64,000 nucleotides of DNA. It comes from Rhizophagus irregularis (Eukaryota > Glomeromycota > Glomeromycetes > Glomerales > Glomeraceae). This document shows positions 34,217 to 44,799 of this stretch, one piece after another. A model generated the notes under the pieces. The model ran no database searches. It saw only the letters and a program-made list of their open reading frames with translations, and had not been told where the DNA came from. The DNA is taken from positions 2,480,001 through 2,544,000 of the forward strand of contig NC_089457.1 of assembly GCF_026210795.1 (NCBI RefSeq), written 5' to 3'. Numbering within the stretch: the stretch's first letter is position 1; the number at the start of each line of letters is the position of its first letter. A program made the position numbers and the translations under genes.

Positions 34217-35086
34217 TGTTTGTGTCTGTGTATACACCAGCAAGTTATTACATGCAATTTAGTGACAAGTTAAATGAATTGAAAATGAAATGAATCAGTT
34301 TGCATCTAACATCTCTACCCATGAGGAGTCTTTGGAAAAAAAGTATGAATAAAACTGGAACATATTTTACTAAGTTGAAATCACTTAACAAAGAGCAACT
34401 TAAATGGGATGGTGAAAAAGGCTATAAAAGAAACTCATGGTATAATCAAGCAACAAGGAGAGGATATAAAAAGTTTTATACCTATTATGCAGAAACATCT
34501 AGAATTTATGAAAGAATTTCAAAATAAGATGGAAATAATGGGAAATAAGATGGGAGTAATGAAAAATGAGATGGAAGTAATGCAAAATGAAATTAATAAA
34601 ATGAAAATATTGTGTGAATATAGAGACTGGATAAGAAATTATATAATAATAGTTAAAAGAGAGGCAAAGTTCAATAATGAAGAATTAGATTGTATCACTG
34701 ATTATTGGGAAAAAGAACAAGAAGACGAGGAGCAAAAAGACGAGGAGCAAAAAGAAGAGAAGCAAGAAGATGAAAAGCAAGAAGACGAGAAGCAAGAAGA
34801 TGAGAAAGTTGACAAGAGGCAAAAGGACAAAAAGGAGAAAAATAATGTAACAATAAAGTTAAAAAAGTTAGAAGTGTTCTTGCAAAATGATTCCTTAACA
34901 TTGTCAGAATTTATGAAGCTGTTTAGAGTGCGGGAAGAAAGTAATAACACTCTTCATAGAGATGTGCGAAATCTGAGGAAAGAAAAAGATAAATTGAAGG
35001 ATGGTAACTTTTCAAAGGATCTTGAACAAATTAAGGAATCATTAGATAAAATATTAGATGCAATATTAATTCAAGTCAAACAATGA
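34217..35086 (+). pseudogene. unidentified coiled-coil protein gene, N-terminal half frameshifted
   Basis: An ATG at 34217 opens MFVSVYTPASYYMQFSDKLN then ELK. A lost base at about 34280 moves the reading to MNQFASNISTHEESLEKKYE (34290-34352), then another frame with NKTGTYFTKLKSLNKEQLKW, then from 34409 the 225-residue frame to 35086. That last part is a long Met/Glu/Lys coiled coil (MEIMGNKMGVMKNEMEVMQN), a folded-looking segment (LCEYRDWIRNYIIIVKREAK), a Glu/Lys/Asp repeat (KQEDEKQEDEK) from an imperfect 15-bp DNA repeat, and a C-terminal coiled segment ending DAILIQVKQ. Composition suggests a cytoplasmic structural or scaffold protein; no function can be assigned. The shifts could hide introns, but no GT..AG pairs fit. 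The two antisense frames over 34695-34950 are shadows. Confidence 0.5.
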
Positions 35087-35518
35087 AAAAAGAACAAAGA
35101 AAACAACAAAGAAAATAACAAAGACAAGCAAAGAAGATGGCTAATAATTCAAAGTAACAGATTTGTTTTCTAAGAATATTTGAAACCAAATTGCAAAGCT
35201 AAATGGCAAGTTCCTGTAAAATTATATTAATAACATCATCTTTTTTATTCTTGCTTTACATTGTTTATTAGAAGTTTTTTATATATTATTTTTCATGTAA
35301 AGTTTCAGATTTACTCATAAATAGTCTAGATTGTCTAGCTTTTTTCGTTATTTTCAATTTATTTCTATACATGTTATGAATTATTTCTCAGAAAATAATA
35401 ATATATGTTAAATGTAATTTGCGATTTCATCTCAAGCTAAAGGAGAAAGAACTGAGCAAATGTAATTTATATCACTTGTAAAAACATTACAAATAAATAA
35501 ATAAAAACATATTTCATT
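35087..35518. other. no gene recognised; probable 3' flank of the coiled-coil gene
   Basis: AAC-rich AAAGAACAAAGAAAACAACA at 35087-35130, then AT-rich sequence without features. Confidence 0.35.
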
Positions 35519-35532
35519 GAAAATTAAAAAGT

Positions 35533-35780
35533 TGGGTCCTGTTATCACCAGACATTGAAGATAGAGCCTTTATGGCTAAGATGACTCGTTACTAAACAAA
35601 GTCTACCTACGGAGTCAAACGATCACTCAACAGTGCACACATAGAGTACTACCGGTATGACGAGTGGTTTGTAGTTTAATTATATTAGAGTAGTTATTAG
35701 GGAATTTTACTTTGTATATATTTTCTTTATTTTTTTTTACTTTAATAAAACTGCAAATGCGCTGCGAAAAAAAAAAAAAA
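35533..35780 (+). mobile_element. 248-bp poly(A) retroposon (SINE or 5'-truncated LINE 3' end)
   Basis: Flanked by the exact 14-bp direct repeat GAAAATTAAAAAGT (35519-35532 and 35781-35794). It ends in an A14 tail, with AATAAA about 20 bp before it. The body starts TGGGTCCTGTTATCACCAGA and has no coding frame and no clear tRNA-like A/B boxes. Target-primed reverse transcription by a LINE is the likely mechanism. Confidence 0.9.
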
Positions 35781-35794
35781 GAAAATTAAAAAGT

Positions 35795-36371
35795 GATATC
35801 AATTTATTAATTATTTGAGACTATATTTTTATTTTATTAGAACCTGATTGATGACCGATTGGTATCTGATTTATTCAATTTAATACCAATTAGATGATGG
35901 TTGATTAATTCGACACCAATCAACCATCAATTAGGTACTTTACATTCCTTAGCAAAGCCCGCTAACTTTTACAATTGGTCTTATTTTACATTCATATCAT
36001 TCAAATTTATCATCGTGACAGTGATGGAAGTAGAAGCGAATGTGAGCATTTTTCTCTGGCATAGTACTTTTTAAAATGTTAATAGGCTTGGATAAAAAAA
36101 ATAGTGGATTTGCCAAGAATTTATTATGTCATACAAACCAAAAATTTATTATCAAACCTGTCGTGTGATCCAACAACATTGCATCATCACAGATTTTCAG
36201 CAAGATTTTTTCCGATTGACAATCTCAGCACTTATAAATTTTTTGAACAAATGACAGCAAATGTATCCTGGAAATTACCTTCTAAGCAGCTCAATTTCAA
36301 ATTATATCACAAGTTTTATTGTTGAGTAAGTTCAAAATGAAATTAATATACTTAAAATGTACAGTAATAAT
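35795..36371. other. no gene recognised
   Basis: A short imperfect inverted segment near 35855-35935 (GATTGATGACCGATTGGTAT / ATTGGTGTCGAATTAATCAA-type ATTGGT..ACCAAT motifs). The 73-codon frame 36104-36325 is unsupported. Confidence 0.35.
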
Positions 36372-36410
36372 AGGACCCTGAAGAATACATATACAACTCA
36401 GATCCAGATC
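36372..36410. mobile_element. solo end of an AGGACCCCG-family element (copy E)
   Basis: AGGACCCTGAAGAATACATA then TACAACTCAGATCC matches the left end of copy B (AGGACCCCGAAAAATACATA then TAAAAGTCAGAGAT). No matching right end is visible downstream to 37200, so this is probably a truncated copy. Confidence 0.65.
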
Positions 36411-36657
36411 CAAAATTTTAATATAACTTTATACGCTTAATTTTATTAGAAGCTTTATACAAAATCATCACATAAATTCAAATTTTATTATAAATTATAC
36501 AATTATAAATCTGAGTTTATATAAAAAAAAAATTTTTAAAGAAAAATTTCAAATAAATTTTATTGAAAATTTTAAATACCTTATAGATATTGATGCGCAA
36601 TATGTATAATATAGTAAGTTTTATGCAAAAATTTGAGTGTATACTACAAAATAAAAG

Positions 36658-36979
36658 AAAATACATTTTGTTATATATCTCACCACCCAGTGATCGTAAA
36701 AAGATGAAACACAGCTCATTGGATTCAACTTGACAAGATGAATCGAATGGTAGTAATTTCGTGTTTCTAGGTGTGATATATGTTGAGCTATACCACACAT
36801 AGGCACTTTGTATTTTCGTTCACTATGCATTTTTACATTTTATCACATAACTCGGCATCTATCGTGCCTAGAAATATGAAACTACCACCATTCGACTCGT
36901 CATATTGAGACAAATCTAATAAGCTGTGTTTCATTTATCTATGATTACTGGATGCCGAAATATGTAATAAAATGTATTT
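36658..36979. mobile_element. 322-bp hairpin MITE (GAATCGAATGG family)
   Basis: Ends AAATACATTTTGTTATATAT and, reversed, AAATACATTTTATTACATAT. The inverted similarity continues through CATCCAGTAATCATAG and GAATCGAATGGTAGTA. Related in sequence to 14209-14495. The minus-strand frames 36517-36830 run through it and are not genes. Confidence 0.8.
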
Positions 36980-37214
36980 TTTTTTTAATTTTATAAATGA
37001 ATTTTAAAAAAATTTTTAAAAAATGTCTTTAAACGAACCCTAAAAAATAATTTCTATTAAAAAATATTTCAAGTGTTTTTTAAAACAAAAAAAAAACTCT
37101 TTATTAAAAAATATCTTAAAAATTTATTAAATAAAAAATAAAAAAAAACTTTAAAAAATTTTAAATATATATAAAAAAAAATTCTAATATCCATTATACA
37201 AAATGAAAATCTTA

Positions 37215-37673
37215 AAAGCTAAAACTTGGGCAATGGATAAAAACAATTTTTTCCTTTTAGGACGAAGAATTATAAGCTTAGCGGAACAAACGAATATATT
37301 CAAAGAATATACAACCCTAAATGATAATTTTAAGTAAAGATTAGAGAACGAAAATCGCTACCATGATGAAAAGAAAACCGGAGAAAAGAGACCAATATTC
37401 GAATCACCGACAAAAGAAAATAAATCTGAGGATAGTGATAAAGAGGATAAGAATGGATATATCTCAGATACAGTTCTCTCAGCGGACGAAGGCTGGATAA
37501 CAAATAATAATCAGTACCAACATGATCAAAAATTCCAGTTTACATTATTGGAGGATGAGATTAGAGAAGAAGATGATGATGATGAGAAAGAAAAGGAAAA
37601 ACCCACAACATCACCATCAAAAAAGAAAAATGGGAAAAAAAAGAAGAATAATAATAACAAGAAGAAGTTTTAG
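37215..37673 (+). pseudogene. C-terminal fragment of a retrotransposon ORF
   Basis: Continuous frame from the truncation point to TAG 37671-37673, broken by one TAA after LNDNFK (near 37335). It reads KAKTWAMDKNNFFLLGRRII, then SLAEQTNIFKEYT, an acidic tail (REEDDDDEKEKEK) and a basic end (KKKNGKKKKNNNNKKKF). No catalytic domain remains. The basic tail suggests the C-terminus of an ORF1-like nucleic-acid-binding protein, but the family is not certain. Confidence 0.65.
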
Positions 37674-38215
37674 AAAGTAATGAAGCGAAGTCACGAAGAG
37701 GAATGACTTGCATTTTTAATCAAAGTTACGTGAATTCACGTAAAAAATTAGTTTCCAATAACAAAGATAACAAAAATGAATTTCATTTTAGCTTAGAGTA
37801 CTTTGTTTAGTTTAGAATACTAACTTTTATCTTTTGTAGGACGAAAGGGGATTTGGTGGAATAAATTGTTTGGGTGTGAGACCTTGGGACTCATCTTTTG
37901 AAGCTGCATTTGGCAGACCCCAACACTATTACACATTTCATCTTTTCTCCTACACACTTAAAATTAGAATTCCAATAGTTAGGTTTCACAAATTGCTAGT
38001 TTGCGAGTTTTAGTTTATGTTAATTTCTTTGGTAAAGTATTTATTTATTATATTTTCTGTAATGTGTTTTTTTTTGTTATTCTGATTACTCTGTTATAGG
38101 GTTGTCACGTGTTTAGCATGGTCGGCTCTAGGTGTCTTGTAATTTAGGATAGTCTCCTTGATGTTAAATCCTAATAAAGATGCATTACAGTTTAAAAAAA
38201 AAAAAAAAAAAAAAA
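37215..38215 (+). mobile_element. 5'-truncated non-LTR retrotransposon copy, 1.0 kb
   Basis: The exact 18-bp direct repeat TACAAAATGAAAATCTTA flanks it (37197-37214 and 38216-38233). It ends in a long poly(A) run (38194-38215) preceded by AATAAA at about 38173. The coding remnant runs from the very first base. These are hallmarks of target-primed insertion with 5' truncation. Confidence 0.93.
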
Positions 38216-38239
38216 TACAAAATGAAAATCTTACTTACA

Positions 38240-38520
38240 TCGGAAAATTTTTTGGGGTGCAGAACTGCAGAGATCTGTAAAATTAGCAGATCTCCGCTTT
38301 TTTTTGTCATTTTTTGTGTATTTCTGCGAAGTTCTGCAAACTTTGCAACTTCGCAGATAATTGAATATTTTTATCTATAAAATCAGCAAAATTCTGCAAT
38401 TTTGCAGAATTTCATTTAACAGAAAATTTAAATCATGCCGGTTTTGCGAAGTTCTGCGAAATAGCAGATCTTCGCTTTTTGCCCTTTTTTTTGCGAAACT
38501 CTGCGAAATTTTTTAACTCA
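38240..38520. repeat. GCAGAT/TTCGC-rich short inverted repeat cluster
   Basis: Many copies of GCAGATCT(T/C)CGC, GAAGTTCTGCGAA and TTGCAACTTCGC in both orientations within 280 bp. It could be the subterminal repeat region of the Plavaka element that follows, or a small MITE. Terminal bases are not identifiable. Confidence 0.45.
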
Positions 38521-39035
38521 AAATTGCGGGTTTATAATTGCGTTTAAACTTTGAGTAACTAACTAATTAAACTTTTCGATTTCAATTAGTAATTAAGCTT
38601 AATTAAGCTTTTCGATCATTTCCATTGACAATTTATTTTTGCTAAAGTTTTTTTAATAGTTTTTTTTAATACTTTCGTTAAAGTTTTTCAACAAATTTAC
38701 AAATTTTATTTTTTAAACTTTCTGACTTTACTTTCGTTAAAGTTTTCCAGTAATTTTTAAAACATGTATTTATTTAACAAATAACGATTTACTTTGCCAA
38801 ACCTTGGAACTATATGAACTTCTTGGTTAATTGAACCGATTGGTATTGTGTTGTATTCTTTGGTGTAATACAACTGCGGACACCTGTACAGTTCGGGTTC
38901 CTCCATAATAATATCAAACTAACGAACCAGAGCAAGTTCATATGGCTCTTTGAAAGAACCTCAAAAGAATTTAAATAATAACAACACCTTATAAAGAAAA
39001 TTGATTAATGACATACAACACTTTATCAATCTTAA
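38521..39035. other. no gene recognised
   Basis: AT-rich. ACTTTCGTTAAAGTTTT motifs repeat near 38640-38750; nothing else is seen. Confidence 0.35.
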
Positions 39036-41973
39036 TCATTCACTTACTTTTCCATACCAAGCTCCCTCATTCGAATTGTATTGCTCTTGATCTTCTGCAG
39101 GAGTTACTGCAATATTACCGAACCATTCTTTACCTTGAAATTCTCCTGTCGTTCTTAAAATATGTCTATCTTTCAGGTGTACTGAATTATAAATTTTAAT
39201 GTAAAATTCGTCACTTTCGGACTTTTGCGAAGATGTGTCCAGAAAGGTATCTAAAGTTAAAATTAATTGCGATAACCCTTCAATGAAGTTTGAATGTGGT
39301 GGATTTTCAGATTTTATCAACGATTTTATTTTTTGGTCGATATTATCTAATGTTAGTTCCCAAAGAACTTTTCCAAATCCTTTGGCTTTACGATGAATAA
39401 CTTTTTTAGCAGAAGATGTCAATTCTTTGTGTTTTACCTATAAAAAATATTATTAAATGTATGTATATTTCAAAAAAATTGATTTCAGTCATGTCGGATT
39501 CAACTAACAGCGTTTACCAATTGTCTCATTACGTCTTTTCTGTTTGATAACTGATATGGGGTTTTGACATATGATTTGTGAAGGGTTTCGTACGTTTCCG
39601 TTGACAACCCATTCAATGCACCATATTTTCTAATAGCAGGCACTGAAAACAATCAAAATAAATTAGGATAAAATCATATACTGTATGTTTACTAGCGTCC
39701 TACCTACCGCCAACTATGTAACTTTGGAAAATTGCAGTCAGTAGTGGACAATGGAGAGAAGATCTTTTTGAAATCAATGCACCAATCAATAATTGCTGAC
39801 TATAATTGATAATCTTTAGTGTGTCGATGATTTTCAACGTGACTTTATGAACTTTGACTTCAAAAATTTTCAGATCTTCTTCAGTATACATTTCTTTTCT
39901 GCTCATTATTATGTACATCTTACTAAACTTTGCGTAAAGTTTGCAAAGTTCTTTACAGGTTATTTCGTTCCCTTCAAAAATTTCATCTAAGGCAAAAAGG
40001 GCAATTTTCATTATGTTATGATAGTCTGACGCAGTAAGTACGTTTAAATGTCCTAATTTATGTAAGAGTTTAAGACCTGGGAAGCGAGGAATCTGACGAA
40101 GTCGATCATCAAATTTTTTTTGTAGTTCTGTTCCTCCAACTGCCTTTGAAATATCTTGTGTAAATTCCAATTGGTATTTGAAGAGTCCAAGATCGATATG
40201 GTGCATACGGTCAGGAACGCAGGCTTCGTATATATTCAAATTTCTGAAACAAATTATACGTGCGTAAAAATTTACATCTTTGAAATTCATTACAGAAATA
40301 TAAAGATATTTACGGAAATTTCCAGAAGGAATTTTTAACAGAATACACAGAATACTCCTTTCCTTAGCCATCGTTGATTACTTACTTCATATTTTCATGA
40401 GTTCTATAAGGTACGTTCTCTAGTTTAAGACTCATATTGTTCAGATCACTTTGCAAAACCATGCAAGTATGGCATGGCATTTTGCACTGCGCTCCTTTAT
40501 ATGTTGCAGTTATATCATCAGCTTCAAGCATATCTGCGAGAAAAAAAGATATCCGTGCAGCGAAAGTAATCACTTGTCCATTAATTCCAAAATATAGCGC
40601 TTCAGATTTTTCTAATGAAGGTTGGAGCATAATTTTGAATCATTTATGATATACATCACACTGTAAGCTTTGAAAACTTTCTGTTGTTTTGATTCCTATA
40701 TCTTGGACTTTAGGGAGAAATCCTAAAAGAATTTTAGCCTCTGGCAAATTTCGAACACGATTTGGAATGTTACCAAGAGTTAAAAAAACTGGATGGCCTG
40801 ATGATTTCCCAAGTCCATCGAAAGTTGTTGCGTCTGAGTATAAAATGATGGACAATAGTCGATTTAATGATGGAAGGTTCTTTTTGGTTTCTAACCACCA
40901 GTTACCTTCGAAAGGTTCGCCAAATATTCTTGTTTCACCTCTATCATCCTGAGAATATAAACAACTAAATAAGCATAAATTATACTTTTCGTCAAAATGA
41001 CAAAATACTAATTAAATTTATTTTGACAGACGTAATGTATTTTGACAGACGTAATTAATTCATAGTAATTTTATAATAAATAGTGAATTGGTCCGTTCGC
41101 CGAAATATGACGTAATTAATTAGCGGAGAAGTATAGCATAAATAATGTAATTTATCATTGCAGACGGAAATCAAATTATTATACAGACCTTCATTTTATT
41201 TTGGATTCCTTTATGGACGAAGTTATTGGCTACTTCCGGTCGTTGCAGAAGAGCTTGAATAGCACGAAAAAGTGGGCGATAGTAGAGGTAAAATTAATTT
41301 CATTATAGGTCGCAACAACCTTTTCTTTAAAGTCTATCAAAGGTGAATTTATTTGATTAAGATAATCCTTGCCATTTTTCGTTGAACTTGGCAATGGTGA
41401 TTTGTCTAAATTACTATGTTTGTTGAAAAACTTTATTATTTTATCACCTATCTTATTAGAGATATTACCCTCTACTATCAACTCCAAAAAGTCGCGATAT
41501 GCATCATTCGGCCATTTTACTACGCGCTCTGGTGTGGGTTTTCCATCAACTACATCTATGGCATCATCTAATGATGCACCCTGAAGGTCTTTAGGATCAA
41601 TGAATTCAGTATCTTCAAAGTTTACTAATTCTGATTCTGCTTCCGATTCTTCAAAATTTGCTTCAACCCTCTCTTCTGACCGTAACCTTTTTCACAAATG
41701 ATAACGTTGTTCATCTTCATCATCATCCTGTGATGTAAGCTTTTCTTGCGAAGTAGTTGGGTTTGGCATAATAATTGACGTGCTCCAAAGTTCTGCATCA
41801 TGTTCTGATCTTATCATTTCTCTTAATGGCTGCAACAAAGATCTTTGCTGTACTGGTGACTCATTTAGTTGGAAGGATCTCATTTTCCCGTGATGTTTAG
41901 CATTGGCATGTTGTTTTAAACCGCCGTAAGTTAAAAATTCTCTTTTACAAATTTGGCATTGATATCTAACCAT
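39036..41973 (-). pseudogene. Plavaka-type (CACTA) transposase, spliced, broken
   Basis: Minus-strand gene from the ATG at 41973. A C2H2 finger (CQICKREFLTYGGLKQHANA then KHH) is followed by an acidic linker and an in-frame TGA at 41692-41694. The same frame continues to 41230 (KWPNDAYRDFLELIVEG; SSTKNGKDYLNQINS), then a frameshift near 41270 into RPLFRAIQALLQRPEVANNF. An intron holding a MITE (40981-41135) comes next. The Plavaka core follows: GEPFEGNWW, ILYSDATTFDGLGKSSGHPV with catalytic Asp, LGFLPKV, CHTC (near 40490), VPDRMHHIDLGLFKYQLEFT (second Asp) at about 40200, then YGALNGLSTETYETLHKSYV (catalytic Glu region) at about 39620-39560. The C-terminal exon 39422-39036 has ILRTTGEFQGKEWF and GAWYGKVSE. 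Family role: cut-and-paste transposase. At least one stop and one shift make this copy inactive. Confidence 0.85.
40981..41135. mobile_element. 155-bp MITE, TATACTT family (copy 2)
   Basis: Same length and near-identical sequence to 27818-27972. Perfect 8-bp TSD GCATAAAT (40973-40980 and 41136-41143). It sits in an intron of the Plavaka transposase gene. Confidence 0.95.
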
Positions 41974-42632
41974 TTTTATTTGAAGAACAATTTATGAGAA
42001 TTTATTTGCGGTATAGTAAATATTTGTTTTTATTTGTTCTTTGCTAATTTTAAGCGAATTTTAGTGATTTTATTAATGATTATTTTAATTAATGCGAAAT
42101 TATGAATTTTGTGAATTTGCGAATTTTAATGAAGAATTTGATATTTCTTTCGTTTGTGTGAATTTTCAATTTTTTTTTTTTTTTTTTTTTTTGATTTTTT
42201 TACATTTTTGGTGCAGGGGTTCAATCATTTTAATTTACAGATTTTTAATCATTCTATTTTTAAATTTTAATCATTTTAATTTGCAGATTTCTTAATTATT
42301 TTATTTAATTTTAATCATTTTAATTTGCAGATTTTTAACTATTTCTATTTTTAAATTTTAATCATTTTAATTTACAGATTTTTAACTATTTCTATTTTTA
42401 AATTTTAATCATTTTAATTTACAGATTTTTAACTATTTCTATTTTTAAATTTTAATCATTTTAATTTACAGATTTTAATCATTTTAATTAATATTTTTAC
42501 TGATAATTAAATTATTTAATTTATAGATTTTGGATTTTTTTATCAATTTTGGTAATCAATTTTTTATTTAAATTGTTTCGTAAATTTCAAGTATATTTTT
42601 TCCTATACAATTTTCTAAATTAGTTATTAATA
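41974..42632. repeat. poly(T) tract and 47-bp tandem array
   Basis: A T-run at 42170-42191. Six units of 45-47 bp follow from about 42227 to 42480, each CATTTTAATTTRCAGATTTT then TAACTATTTCTATTTTTAAA; phase points at 42316, 42363 and 42410. No gene; possibly subterminal sequence of the Plavaka element. Confidence 0.75.
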
Positions 42633-42861
42633 ATGTCAACGAAAAATACTAAGAAAAAAACTGGAAAAAATGCAAAGAAAAAAACGAAAGTTTCCCATAA
42701 TAGTCCAGAAAAAAAAGATGAAGCTTCTCAAAAACTGGAAATATATTATCTCAAATTTTATCAGGTACAGTCCGTCAAGGAATTGCATTTCTTACATTAA
42801 TTTAATATTATAATTAATCTTCGCTTGTTCAATCGACACCAACAGCTGATGATGTATCATC
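42633..42861 (+). pseudogene. 5' fragment of an unidentified lysine-rich gene, cut by a hAT MITE
   Basis: ATG at 42633 starts MSTKNTKKKTGKNAKKKTKV then SHNSPEKKDEASQK. The reading then shifts frame to GNILSQILSGTVRQGIAFLT. A further coding-like stretch SLVQSTPTADDVSS ends exactly at the hAT MITE at 42862. Unrecognised; a basic nuclear-type N-terminus. Tentative. Confidence 0.3.
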
Positions 42862-43041
42862 TAAGGTTGCTTGTCTGAACCTCTTCAAAATCCTACAATT
42901 AGTTTCGTCAAAATTTTACTATAGATTTATTATAGTTTCGGCAGAGTTTCGGCAGTTTCGGCATTTATAATAAGTTTTGGCAGTTTCGCCTTTCTCCAAA
43001 GTTTTGCCAGTTTTTTAATATAACTTTAATATAGTTTCGGC
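42862..43041. mobile_element. truncated hAT MITE (TAAGGTTGCTTG family)
   Basis: TAAGGTTGCTTGTCTGAACC onward is nearly identical to the first 180 bp of the complete MITE 54761-55004, then stops at the AGGACCCCG element at 43042. The missing right half is not found at the other side (48057). Confidence 0.85.
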
Positions 43042-44208
43042 AGGACCCCGCTTACTTCTAATAAAGATCTCTGGGCAAAATTTCAGATTTACTAGTAATT
43101 TTACCAACCTTTCTTATCTCATAATTTTACCATATATATATAGTGACCTTTTAAAATTATATTAAATTTTACCTTAGATTTTCAGAGACCTAAATTTTTT
43201 TAAATATTAAATAAACAAAATATTTTATAATCATTACAATAAATTTTAAAAATTTTTTATTTTTACTAAGTTTAATTCTTATTCTTTAAAGATAAATAAC
43301 TTTTATTAGTAAAAAAAGTACTTTGAATTACAAAAATACTATAAAAAAAATCTTAAAGACACACATCTTTAACTTTACTTCGAAACTATTATTCACTTAC
43401 TTTCTTTAAAAAAATCTAATTAATTTTTTTTTAAAAAAAATAAATTCGTAATTGGTATTATTATGAAAAAATGCTCGTACCCCATAAGTATTAATCCAAC
43501 TGCTATGAAAATATTTATCTAAATATTTTCGACCTTGCCGAACAACTTTACTTAAGCATGAAAAAGTGATTTCATTTGACCAAAGTGCCCAAATTACGCC
43601 CTATAATCACTGATCGGGAAAATAAAAAAAAATTAAAAGTGCGAAAATTGCTCGTATTCCGTAAATATTAAACTGATTCTTATGAAAATTAATATTCAGG
43701 TAGTTTCGATCTCGCCGAACAATATTACTTAAGCTTAAAAAGGTGATTTCATTTGACTAAAATGCCCAAATTACGCTCCGAATTTAATAAACAAAAAACA
43801 TATTGGCTTATTATCGGAATTGGACCAAAATTAAGGCCCCAAATTACTATTAAAATTGCATGTGACCATCGTAAATGTTACACAACAATCATATGTCAAG
43901 CGTTAGACTCTCTCACCGAAAAACCCTAAAAAAAAAAAATTTAATAGTAACTATCGCGTCAAACCAATCTCCTCCCTACGAAACCAATCTCCTTTAAAGG
44001 TAAATTATGTTGAGTGTACTATTCTATTTCTATATACAAAAAAATATTTTTTAACTTTATTTAAACTATATTTAGTAATTCAAAAGTAGTTTGCTTGTAA
44101 AATTTTTGTTATTTGTAAATTTCGCGTATTAATTTGAATAAAGTTTACAACAGTGTTTAATATTTTTAATTAATAAAGTGTTTTTTTTTATATTTTAGGT
44201 ATGGTAAT

Positions 44209-44799
44209 ATGAATCAAGCTGTAGTTTCTACCGGTGCTCTTCCACCTTCAACAACAACTCAAATAACAACTCCAACAACTAATGATTCAAAATTTGAATG
44301 TAATATATGCGGGAAACTGTTTAAAAAAAGGGGGGGATTGACTAGACATTTAAATACTATTATAAAATACAACTCTTTACGTCCAGATATTGATGCTTTA
44401 CCTGATAATACCGTACACCAATTTAAAGCCATCTTAGTTCACTATATTCGCAAAAGATTACCAAAAGGATATAGGCAATTAGGAAAACAAACAGTTTCTA
44501 TTCCCGCTACTGAAAGTCAGTTTTATGCAGTATTTAAAAACTATATACATTACTACTCTGCTACAAAGGGTATTTACAAGTGTATATTTTGTGGAGGTTC
44601 ATCAAATCAAATATTAGCAAATATTCTAGAGATGGAAGGTTGGGAGACTAAATTTTACGATCAACGGCAATGTACTTATGTTGTACTTTGTGATGATGAC
44701 AATAATATTGAAGATGGGGACGAAAATCCTATTACAGCTGCATTAACTTATGAAACAATTAAAAATTACGCAAACCAAAATGCGTACGTGGTCAATTAG
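44209..44799 (+). CDS. C2H2-like small protein of element D
   Basis: 196 aa. The N-terminal Ser/Thr linker is followed by FECNICGKLFKKRGGLTRHL, a C2H2-like finger. The expected second His is replaced (RHLNTIIKYN), so the finger is probably degenerate or has lost zinc binding. The middle is RPDIDALPDNTVHQFKAILV then HYIRKRLPKGYRQLG, similar in style to the N-terminal region of glomeromycete TE-encoded proteins. A second Cys pair (YKCIFCGGSS) lies near residue 125, and the C-terminus is Asp/Asn-rich. An AG acceptor just before the start (TATTTTAG|GTATGG) leaves open a 5' exon. Likely DNA-binding partner or a fragment of the transposition machinery; role inferred from location only. Confidence 0.5.
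   Translation: MNQAVVSTGALPPSTTTQITTPTTNDSKFECNICGKLFKKRGGLTRHLNTIIKYNSLRPDIDALPDNTVHQFKAILVHYIRKRLPKGYRQLGKQTVSIPATESQFYAVFKNYIHYYSATKGIYKCIFCGGSSNQILANILEMEGWETKFYDQRQCTYVVLCDDDNNIEDGDENPITAALTYETIKNYANQNAYVVN

Noticed and set aside
34695-34950. two antisense Ser/Cys/Phe-rich frames
   Set aside because: Shadows of the Glu/Lys-rich repeat of the plus-strand coiled-coil gene.
36104-36325. 73-aa frame before the solo TIR
   Set aside because: No family resemblance, no splice context, composition close to background.
39008-39199. 63-aa plus-strand frame
   Set aside because: Antisense of the Plavaka transposase C-terminal exon.
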